This document shows, piece by piece, positions 1-6,450 of a DNA stretch of 27,093 nt. The position numbers were made by a program, and so were the translations under genes. Under the pieces are notes generated by a model. It searched no databases. It worked only from the letters and a program-made list of their open reading frames with translations, and was not told the origin of the DNA. The DNA comes from JALORV01 sp963766365 (GTDB lineage Bacteria; Pseudomonadota; Gammaproteobacteria; Burkholderiales; Burkholderiaceae_F). Every line of letters begins with the position of its first letter. Within the stretch, counting starts at the first letter, position 1. The DNA is taken from NCBI GenBank assembly GCA_963766365.1, contig CAVXZK010000007.1, positions 1-27,093 on the forward strand, written 5' to 3'.

Positions 1-219
1 GAGCAGCAGCGGGTCCTTGAGCGACTCGTTCATCGTGAACTGCACCGGCAGCACGAGACCGGCGAGCGCAAGCGCGAGCGCAAACAGAAACCCGCCGACG
101 ACCGGCACCGGAATGCTGTACCGCTGCAACGCGGCTGAACGCGCCACGATCAGCTGCCCGACGAAGAACAGCGCCGTCGCCAGGGCCAGCGTGGCGAGCA
201 GACCAAGGTTGATGGTCAC
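1..219 (-). CDS. gltS: Sodium/glutamate symporter, GltS family (N-terminal part only)
   Basis: Reading the minus strand from a GTG at 219 gives 73 uninterrupted codons to the window edge. The protein starts with a hydrophobic segment (about residues 5-25), then a short basic stretch and the pattern YSIPVPVVGG, a second hydrophobic segment and then a MNESLKDPLLL stretch. This order (first helix, Y-x-IP-x-PVxGG, second helix, S-L-x-DPL) is what I know from the N-terminus of GltS Na+/glutamate symporters, which are inner-membrane proteins. The GTG overlaps the TGA of the carbonic anhydrase gene (GTGA), so translation is probably coupled. The remainder, about four fifths of the protein, lies outside the window. 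The family call rests on a short stretch and could be another member of the same transporter superfamily. Confidence 0.7.
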   Translation of the reverse strand, partial: MTINLGLLATLALATALFFVGQLIVARSAALQRYSIPVPVVGGFLFALALALAGLVLPVQFTMNESLKDPLLL

Positions 220-890
220 GGTGTCATTGCCTGATGGTTCGAACGGTTCGTATCGGCTCCCACCGTACGTTCAAAGTCGGCGTCGGCGCTGGCGAGATCC
301 CTCGCGCAAAAGCCCAGGTCCCGCAACAGGCCGTCGTTGAGCCGGTACACCCACGCATGCACCGTGAGCGGATGATCGCGCTCCCAGGCCTGCTGCACGA
401 TCGTCGTGCGGCACACGCGCCGCGCCTGGAACAGCACGTTCAGCTCGCAGAGCCGGTCGGCACGCTCGAGGTCGGTCGGCAACTCCGCAAGCTGCGTCGC
501 GTAGGTGCGGGCGATGTCGCGGATCGGCAGCAGCCAGTTGTCGACCAGGCCGAGCGGCCGCTGTTCGTAAGCGGCCGTCACGCCGCCGCAGCCGTAGTGC
601 CCGCAGACGATCACGTGTTCGATGCCGAGCACGTCGATCGCGTACTGCAGCACCGAGAGACAGCTGAAATCGTTGTGGAAGACGAGGTTGGCGACGTTGC
701 GATGGACGAACAGCTCGCCAGGCGCGAGCCCTACGATTTCGTTCGCCGGCACGCGACTGTCGGAACAGCCGATCCACAGGTAACGCGGGTTCTGCTGCGC
801 CGAAAGCTCGCCGAAGAAGCCGGGATTGCGCTGCTCCGTGGCAGCAGCCCAGCGGCGGTTGTTGGCGAAAAGTTGCGGCAGCTTGTTCAA
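216..890 (-). CDS. can: Beta-class carbonic anhydrase (Can type)
   Basis: Catalyses reversible hydration of CO2 to bicarbonate in the cytoplasm, supplying bicarbonate to carboxylases. The 224-residue length fits E. coli Can (about 220). Zinc ligands are visible as C42 and D44 in the CSDSRVPA motif and H98 and C101 in CGHYGCGG; D44 and R46 form the usual Asp-Arg dyad. The N-terminus (NNRRWAA then PGFF) matches the Can pattern, which fixes the start at a TTG at 890. Going upstream in frame there is no ATG or GTG before the TAG at 924-926, so TTG is the only plausible start. No strong ribosome binding site is visible. The gene ends in a 4-base overlap with the GltS-like gene, an unusual partner for which I know no functional link. 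Confidence 0.93.
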   Translation of the reverse strand: MNKLPQLFANNRRWAAATEQRNPGFFGELSAQQNPRYLWIGCSDSRVPANEIVGLAPGELFVHRNVANLVFHNDFSCLSVLQYAIDVLGIEHVIVCGHYGCGGVTAAYEQRPLGLVDNWLLPIRDIARTYATQLAELPTDLERADRLCELNVLFQARRVCRTTIVQQAWERDHPLTVHAWVYRLNDGLLRDLGFCARDLASADADFERTVGADTNRSNHQAMTP

Positions 891-989
891 CGGCGCGGAC
901 CCGGAGCGGTGGTTAGCGGGAGTCTAGCAGCGCAGATGAACGATCCGCTCGTTGACCTTGGGGCGCGGCGCGGTTAGGTTTCGCACCGA

Positions 990-1017
990 CTGACCCGACC
1001 GATTGATTTCTTACATT
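990..1017 (+). promoter_or_regulatory. Possible sigma-70 promoter of the lysine-rich protein gene
   Basis: CTGACC at 990-995 and TACATT at 1012-1017 are separated by 16 bases, each matching the -35 and -10 consensus at 4 of 6 positions. The predicted transcript would start near 1024, just before the purine-rich stretch preceding the start codon. A competing pair is TTGACC at 952-957 with TAGGTT at 975-980 (spacer 17). The gap 891-1042 must also hold the promoter of the divergent carbonic anhydrase gene, which I could not place. Confidence 0.3.
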
Positions 1018-1042
1018 AACCGCGAAGGAAATGGGAACCGAC

Positions 1043-1279
1043 ATGGCAGCAAAGAAGAAAGCAGCGAAGAAGAAGACGATCCGTCGCACGACGCTGCGCA
1101 GCTCGAAGGGCACGAAGCTCTACGCAGTGCGCGCGGCGGATGGCACGTTCAAGGACATCCAGACCTACAAGCGCGCGCACGCGGCGGACATCCGCAAGTC
1201 GTCGAAGGCGGAGGCGACGAAAAAAGCAGCCAAGAAGAAGGCACCGGCCAGGAAGAAGGCCGCCGCCAAGAAAAAGTGA
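1043..1279 (+). CDS. Small lysine/alanine-rich basic protein, probably nucleic-acid binding
   Basis: A 78-residue protein with three parts: a basic N-terminal tract of AAKKK units (residues 1-15), a central non-repetitive core of roughly 35 residues (KLYAVRAADGTFKDIQTYKRAHAAD region), and a C-terminal tail of KKAAKKKAPARKKAAAKKK type. Such lysine-alanine-proline tails resemble bacterial histone H1-like proteins and extensions of some nucleoid proteins, so DNA or RNA binding is the likely role; this is inference from composition. I favour the ATG at 1043, giving MAAKKK. The in-frame ATG at 1031 abuts the AAGGAA stretch and leaves no spacing for ribosome binding, and would add only four residues. 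The gene is monocistronic, closed by a strong terminator. I do not recognise a named gene. Confidence 0.8.
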   Translation: MAAKKKAAKKKTIRRTTLRSSKGTKLYAVRAADGTFKDIQTYKRAHAADIRKSSKAEATKKAAKKKAPARKKAAAKKK

Positions 1280-1285
1280 TCCCTC

Positions 1286-1314
1286 GGGGCGCGCGGGAAC
1301 GGGCGCCCCTTTTT
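1286..1314 (+). terminator. Intrinsic terminator after the lysine-rich protein gene
   Basis: GGGGCGC (1286-1292) pairs perfectly with GCGCCCC (1303-1309), with a 10-base loop, followed directly by TTTTT (1310-1314), only 7 bases after the stop codon. This separates the gene from the cyanophycin operon. A second small hairpin, CAGCCG/CGGCTG at 1319-1335, follows in the 38-base space before the next start. Confidence 0.85.
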
Positions 1315-1352
1315 CGGCCAGCCGAATCCCGGCTGTCTCTGACTGCACCACG

Positions 1353-2549
1353 GTGTCTGGTAATCTGCGCGGCGTGCTTCTCCTGCGCAACGCCGACGTC
1401 TATTCACCCCGTCCACTGGGCCTGCAGTCCCTCCTGATCGGCGGCGGCACCGTGCTCTGGATGGGTGCCGGCGGGGACCTCCCCGCACTACCGGCGGCGC
1501 TCGCTGCAGGCGCCGTCGAAGTCGACCTCGCAGGACTGCGACTGATTCCCGGCCTCATCGACGGCCACGTGCACGTCACGGGCGGTGGCGGCGAGGCAGG
1601 CTTCAGGACCCGGGTACCGGCGGTGCCGCTGACGCGCTACACGCTGGCCGGGGTCACGACCGTCGTCGGACTCCTCGGCACCGACGACGTGACGCGCGGT
1701 CCGCGTGACCTGCTCGCACAGATCTACGCCCTGCGCGAAGAGGGCCTGAATGCATTCGGCTACGCCGGGGGCTATCACCTGCCGCTCGCAACCCTGACGG
1801 GCAGCGTGCGTGGCGACCTTGTCCTGCTCGAACCGCTGCTCGGCATCGGCGAACTCGCGATCAGCGACCACCGCTCGAGCCAGCCGACCTTCGAGGAAAT
1901 TCTCCGCCTCGCCGCCGATGCCCACGTGTCCGGCCTGATGACCGGCAAGGCCGGTGTCCTGCACCTGCACCTCGGCGATGGCCCTCGCGGCCTGGATTTC
2001 GTACGCCGTGCGCTCCGCGATAGCGAGATCCCGGCACGCGTGTTCAACCCGACCCACGTCAACCGCCGCAAGGCACTGTTCGACGAGGCCGTCGCGCTGG
2101 CGGGAGAGGGTTGCTTCATCGACCTGACCGCCTTCCCGGTCGAGGACGGCGAAGACGCCTGGAGCGCGGCGGAGGGCCTGCAACGCTACCTGGCGAGCGG
2201 CGCCCCGGCGGACCGGGTCACGATCAGTTCTGACGCCGGCGGCTGCCTGCCCTGCTTCGACACGCAAGGCCGCGTCAGCAGCATGGACGTCGGCCACTCC
2301 GGCGCCCTGCTCGAGACACTGCGGGCACTGGTCGACGGCGGGACGCCGCTCGAGACCGCCCTGCCCGCTTTCACGGCCAATCCAGCCCGCCTGCTGCGCC
2401 TCGCCGGGAAGGGCCGGGTCGCAGCCGGCGCCGACGCCGATCTTGTTGCATTGAACGCGACAGGCGGCGCGCATACGGTCATTATTCGCGGGGAAATCCA
2501 CGCCCAGAACGGCCAGGCCGTCCGGCGGGGAACGTTCGAGAATCGCTAG
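1353..2549 (+). CDS. iadA: Isoaspartyl dipeptidase (beta-aspartyl dipeptidase), Glu-type active site
   Basis: A cytoplasmic amidohydrolase-superfamily metallopeptidase that cleaves beta-aspartyl dipeptides; next to cyanophycin genes its likely substrate is the beta-Asp-Arg released by cyanophycinase. With the GTG at 1353 it is 398 residues (E. coli IadA 390). Visible motifs: HVH (H72, H74), GGGGEAG (77-83), GVTTVVGLLGTD (100-111), AISDHRSS (169-176), HLGD (H206), PTHVNR (H235) and SSDAGG (D294), all matching metal or substrate residues of IadA. The lysine that is carboxylated in E. coli (before AISDHRS) is a glutamate here, E167. Start is uncertain: no clear Shine-Dalgarno precedes GTG 1353 or the in-frame GTG 1374, which would give 391 residues. 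First gene of the operon; the stop is 10 bases before the next start. Confidence 0.92.
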   Translation: MSGNLRGVLLLRNADVYSPRPLGLQSLLIGGGTVLWMGAGGDLPALPAALAAGAVEVDLAGLRLIPGLIDGHVHVTGGGGEAGFRTRVPAVPLTRYTLAGVTTVVGLLGTDDVTRGPRDLLAQIYALREEGLNAFGYAGGYHLPLATLTGSVRGDLVLLEPLLGIGELAISDHRSSQPTFEEILRLAADAHVSGLMTGKAGVLHLHLGDGPRGLDFVRRALRDSEIPARVFNPTHVNRRKALFDEAVALAGEGCFIDLTAFPVEDGEDAWSAAEGLQRYLASGAPADRVTISSDAGGCLPCFDTQGRVSSMDVGHSGALLETLRALVDGGTPLETALPAFTANPARLLRLAGKGRVAAGADADLVALNATGGAHTVIIRGEIHAQNGQAVRRGTFENR

Positions 2550-2559
2550 GAGCAGCACG

Positions 2560-3399
2560 TTGCCGAGCATCGTCCCGGAAGGCGGAACCCGCGGCTGGAT
2601 CATCCCGATCGGCGGCGCCGAGAACAAAGAGAACGACCGCCACATCCTCGAGCGGTTCGTCAATGTGTCCGGCGGTCGTGACGCCGACATCGTCGTCATA
2701 CCGACGGCGAGCCGCCTCACCGAGACCGGGCCACGCTACGAGAAACTGTTCCGCGACATCGGCGCCGCCCGCGTAACGTCGATGGACTTCGACACCCGGC
2801 GCGACTGCCACGAACCTGGCCGGCTCGAGCGGCTCGAGCAAGCGACCGGCATTTTCTTCACCGGCGGCAACCAGCTGCGCATCTCGACGCTGCTCGGCGG
2901 CACGCCCGTCGCCAAGCTCATCCGCCTGCGCAATGCCAGCGGCGTGACCGTCGGCGGTACCAGTGCAGGTGCCAGCATCCTGAGCGAGCACATGATCGCT
3001 TTTGGCGACGAAGGCTCCTCGGTGATTTCCGGTAGCGTGCGGCTCGCCCCGGGCCTCGGCCTCACCAACCGCTTCATCATCGACCAGCACTTCCGTCAGC
3101 GCGACCGGCTCGGTCGCCTGCTGACGGCGCTGGCCTACAACCCGTTCGCGATCGGCATCGGACTCGACGAAGACACGGCGGCTTTCATCGGCCCCGACGA
3201 AACCGTCGAAGTCGAAGGCAGCGGCGGCGTCACGATCGTCGACGCGAGCGACGTCTCGTTCTCGTCGATGGATGCCGTGAGCGAAGGACAGCCGGTGTGC
3301 CTGCTGGGCCTCAAGCTGCACATCCTCGTGACCGGCGCGACCTTCAACCTGCACACGCGACTGGCACAGGCTGGATCGCTCATCGTTCCGAAGGAATAG
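2560..3399 (+). CDS. cphB: Cyanophycinase (peptidase family S51)
   Basis: Hydrolyses cyanophycin to beta-Asp-Arg dipeptides; a serine exopeptidase of the class I glutamine amidotransferase-like fold. It is 279 residues, the usual length. The nucleophile is S135 in GGTSAGAS, with Q105 in FFTGGNQ and H177 in DQHF at the positions expected for the cyanophycinase active site; the N-terminal PIGGAENK is also typical. The start is a TTG at 2560, seven bases after AGGAG (2548-2552), which overlaps the iadA stop; no better start exists nearby. There is no signal peptide, so it is the intracellular, granule-degrading type and not a secreted scavenging enzyme. Situated between iadA and cphA, it supplies the middle step of polymer turnover. 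Confidence 0.95.
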   Translation: MPSIVPEGGTRGWIIPIGGAENKENDRHILERFVNVSGGRDADIVVIPTASRLTETGPRYEKLFRDIGAARVTSMDFDTRRDCHEPGRLERLEQATGIFFTGGNQLRISTLLGGTPVAKLIRLRNASGVTVGGTSAGASILSEHMIAFGDEGSSVISGSVRLAPGLGLTNRFIIDQHFRQRDRLGRLLTALAYNPFAIGIGLDEDTAAFIGPDETVEVEGSGGVTIVDASDVSFSSMDAVSEGQPVCLLGLKLHILVTGATFNLHTRLAQAGSLIVPKE

Positions 3400-3427
3400 G
3401 GTTTCACAGAGAGGGAGGGAGCCGGGA

Positions 3428-6409
3428 ATGCGCATCCTGGACCGGTCCGTTTACGTCGGGCCTTCGCTTTACGCACATTTCCCCGTCATCCGGCTCGAAC
3501 TCGACCTGGGTGAACTCGAGCACTGGCCCACGGGCCGGCTCGGCAGCGCGTTCGTCGACGGACTTGCGGCTGCGCTCCCTGGCCTCGCCGAACACGGCTG
3601 CTCTTATCGCGAGCCGGGCGGATTTTTTCGCCGCATGCGCGAAGACGAAGGCACCTGGCTCGGCCACGTGCTCGAACACGTCGCGATCGAACTGCAGAAC
3701 ATCGCAGGTGAGAACGTCACCTTCGGCAAGACCCGCAGCGCCAGCGCCCCGGGCGTCTACACGGTCGTCTATGAGTACGCGCAACGTGACGAAGGCATAG
3801 CTGCCGGCGAACTCGCGCTGCGGCTGCTGTGCTCGCTGCTGCCCGACGCGATCCGCCCGGCAGACAGCGTGCCCGAAGGCTGGAACTGGCCCGAGGCGCG
3901 CGACGAATTCATCCGCTTCGCGCAGCGGCGCGCGCTGGGTCCATCGACGGCGTCGCTGGTGCGCGCAGCCGAAGCCCGCGACATTCCCTGGCTGCGGCTC
4001 AACGACCAGTCCCTGGTGCAGCTCGGGCACGGTCGTTACCAGCAGCGCATCCAGGCAACCGTCACCGGCCGCACCTCGCACATCGCGGTCGAACTCGCGA
4101 GCGACAAGGAAGAGACCAACAAGATCCTCGCCACACTCGGACTGCCCGTGCCGCAGCAGGAACTGGTGCAGAGCGAAGGCCAGGCGGCCCGCGCCGCGCG
4201 GCGCATCGGCTACCCGGTCGTCACCAAGCCGTACAACGGCAATCACGGCCGCGGCATTTCCATCAAGCTCGCGACGGAAGACGAAGTCGTGCAGGGTTTC
4301 CGCGTCGCGAAGGAGCATTCGCGGTCGGTGATCGTCGAGACCTACCTCGAAGGCGACGACCACCGCCTGCTGGTCGTAAACGGCGAACTCGTCGCGGCCA
4401 CGCGCCGCACGCCGGGCCACGTGGTCGGCGACGGCGTCAGGAACATCGTCGACCTGATCGACGTCGTGAACCAGGATCCGCGCCGCGGCGTCGGCCACGA
4501 GAAGGTGCTGACGCGGCTCGAGCTCGATGCCCAGGCGCTCAAGATGCTGCAGAAGGCCGACATGACGCCGGAGTCGATTCCAGCACCGGGCCAGATCGTC
4601 TACCTGCGCTCGACTGCGAACCTGTCGACGGGCGGAACGGCGACGGATGTCACCGACGTCATCCATCCCGACAATCGCGAAATGGCGGTGCGCGCCGTGC
4701 AGGCAGTGGGCCTCGACGTCGGTGGCGTCGACTTCCTCTCGACGGACATCACCGAGAGCTATCGCAAGATCGGTGGCGGCATCTGCGAGGTGAACGCGGC
4801 CCCCGGATTCCGCATGCACGTCGCGCCGAGCGAAGGCACCCCGCGTGACGCCGCGGGCCCCGTCATCGACATGCTGTTCCCGACAGGTTCGCCGACGCGG
4901 GTGCCGATCGCGGCGCTGACCGGCACCAACGGCAAGACGACCACGGCGCGCATGCTCTCGCACATCACCAAGATGGGTGGCTACACGCCGGGCCTCACCA
5001 CGACCGACGGCGTCTACATCGACGGCCAGCGCACGGTGCAGGGCGACATGACCGGGCCGGTGTCCGCGCGCATGGTGCTCGCCGACCCGCAGATCGACAT
5101 TGCAATCCTCGAAACCGCGCGTGGCGGCCTGCTGCGCGCCGGCATGGGCGTGCCCGAGGTAAACGTCGGCGCGGTGCTCAACGTGCAGTCGGATCACCTC
5201 GGGCTCAAGGGCATCGACACCCTCGAGCAGCTCGCCGAAGTGAAGCGTGTCGTGATCGAAGTGGCGAAGGATTGCGCGGTGCTGAACGCCGACGATCCGC
5301 TCGTGCTCAGGATGTCGGGTTACACCGAGGCCAAGAGCATCTGCTACGTCACGATGAACCCGCAGCACGGGCTGGTGCGTGAGCACATCCGTGCGGGCGG
5401 CCGTGCCTGCGCGCTCGAGGCCGGCGTCAATGGCCAGATGATCACGCTCTACGACCGCAGCAGCCACATTCCGCTGGTGTGGACCCACCTGATCCCCGCG
5501 ACGCTCGAAGGTCGCGCGCTGCACAACGTGCAGAACGCGATGTTCGCCGCGGCAATGGCGTATTCGCTCGGCATCAAGCTCGATGCGATCCGTCACGGCC
5601 TGCGCACGTTCGACTCGACCTTCTTCCAGGCACCGGGCCGCATGAACGTCTTCAACGAACACCCGTTCAAGGTGCTGTTCGACTACGGTCACAACGCGCA
5701 CGCGGTCGCGGCCATGGCCGACCTGGCACAACGGCTGGACGTGACGGGACGACGCATCGTCGTGCTGGCCGGCCCGGGCGACCGTCGCGACGAAGACCTG
5801 CGCGCGATCGCCGACGCGGTGGCGGGCCGTTTCGATCACTACATCTGCCGGCGCGACGACAGCCTGCGCGATCGTGCTCCGGACGAAGTGCCCAGACTGC
5901 AGGCCACGCAACTGCAGTCGCGTGGCGTCCCGGCGTCGGCCATCTCGATCATTCCTGACGAACAGGAAGCGATCGAGACCGCGCTCGACATGGGGCAGCC
6001 GGGTGACCTGCTGTTGATCTTTGCCGATGCGCTGATCCGCTCGTGGAAGCAGATCACCAAGTACAAGTCCGCCACCTCTCCCGCCCCAGCTGGAGAGGCC
6101 GCGCGCAGTGCGGCTGAAGGCGGTGGCGCGGGCGACGGCTATTCCGGCATCGGCGGCTTCATGGCGAGCGGCGCCTCTCCTCTCGTCACCCCGCCTGCGT
6201 CCACCTCTCCTGCTTCCATCGCTGCAGCGGGAGGGGCCGCCCACAGCGTGGGCGTGGGTCTTACGCGCAAGCCCTCTCGCCAACCGCCGCCTGTCGAGAC
6301 GGGAACGGAATCCGCCTCGCATGAAGCCGGCGAGCTCGCCGACCAGCTCATGCCTGGGGTCATTCGCGATGAACGCGGCGTCTGGATCGCGCCGGAGACG
6401 GAAGACTGA
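3428..6409 (+). CDS. cphA: Cyanophycin synthetase
   Basis: Polymerises aspartate and arginine into multi-L-arginyl-poly-L-aspartate using two ATP-dependent sites. Parts in order: N-terminal domain (about 1-160) with HVLEH at 80-84, an HxxEH pattern of the kind linked to the primer-making peptidase site described in some CphA1 enzymes; ATP-grasp domain (about 220-485) with KPYNGNHGRG from K267 and EVNAAPGFRMH; Mur-ligase domain (about 490-880) with P-loop GTNGKTT (499-505, K503), LETARGG, NADDP and FDYGHNAHA. A strong AGGGAGGGAG precedes the ATG. At 993 residues it exceeds the roughly 870-900 usual. The excess is a low-complexity Ala/Gly/Ser/Pro stretch after residue 880 (from about 6068 to 6320), before a final acidic tail (DERGVWIAPE). 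The stretch looks like an inserted repeat that keeps the frame. Confidence 0.96.
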   Translation: MRILDRSVYVGPSLYAHFPVIRLELDLGELEHWPTGRLGSAFVDGLAAALPGLAEHGCSYREPGGFFRRMREDEGTWLGHVLEHVAIELQNIAGENVTFGKTRSASAPGVYTVVYEYAQRDEGIAAGELALRLLCSLLPDAIRPADSVPEGWNWPEARDEFIRFAQRRALGPSTASLVRAAEARDIPWLRLNDQSLVQLGHGRYQQRIQATVTGRTSHIAVELASDKEETNKILATLGLPVPQQELVQSEGQAARAARRIGYPVVTKPYNGNHGRGISIKLATEDEVVQGFRVAKEHSRSVIVETYLEGDDHRLLVVNGELVAATRRTPGHVVGDGVRNIVDLIDVVNQDPRRGVGHEKVLTRLELDAQALKMLQKADMTPESIPAPGQIVYLRSTANLSTGGTATDVTDVIHPDNREMAVRAVQAVGLDVGGVDFLSTDITESYRKIGGGICEVNAAPGFRMHVAPSEGTPRDAAGPVIDMLFPTGSPTRVPIAALTGTNGKTTTARMLSHITKMGGYTPGLTTTDGVYIDGQRTVQGDMTGPVSARMVLADPQIDIAILETARGGLLRAGMGVPEVNVGAVLNVQSDHLGLKGIDTLEQLAEVKRVVIEVAKDCAVLNADDPLVLRMSGYTEAKSICYVTMNPQHGLVREHIRAGGRACALEAGVNGQMITLYDRSSHIPLVWTHLIPATLEGRALHNVQNAMFAAAMAYSLGIKLDAIRHGLRTFDSTFFQAPGRMNVFNEHPFKVLFDYGHNAHAVAAMADLAQRLDVTGRRIVVLAGPGDRRDEDLRAIADAVAGRFDHYICRRDDSLRDRAPDEVPRLQATQLQSRGVPASAISIIPDEQEAIETALDMGQPGDLLLIFADALIRSWKQITKYKSATSPAPAGEAARSAAEGGGAGDGYSGIGGFMASGASPLVTPPASTSPASIAAAGGAAHSVGVGLTRKPSRQPPPVETGTESASHEAGELADQLMPGVIRDERGVWIAPETED
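6073..6262 (+). repeat. Repeat-like GC-rich insertion inside the cphA 3' end
   Basis: Two units begin with CACCTCTCC (6073 and 6202), each followed by an imperfect inverted partner: CTCTCCCGCCCCAGCTGGAGAGG at the first, abbreviated as CTCTCC...GGAGAG, and CTCTCC...GCAGCGGGAGGGG at the second. They resemble the widespread CCCTCTCCCGC...GCGGGAGAGGG hairpin repeats found between genes of many proteobacteria, but here lie in frame and encode the low-complexity CphA extension. A related unit occurs in the E2 gene at about 17127-17237. Confidence 0.5.
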
Positions 6410-6450
6410 ACGCCGAACGCACCCTGCCGCTCGACGACTCGCGTCGGCTG

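Noticed and set aside
1140..1352. Upstream extension of the iadA frame
   Set aside because: It runs through the lysine-rich gene and its terminator, and the translated extension is Arg-rich out-of-frame sequence.
3404..6322. A 972-codon open frame antisense to cphA
   Set aside because: It exactly shadows the well-supported cphA gene, is dominated by Arg, His, Asp and Ala as expected for the opposite strand of high-GC coding DNA, and shows no domain motifs.
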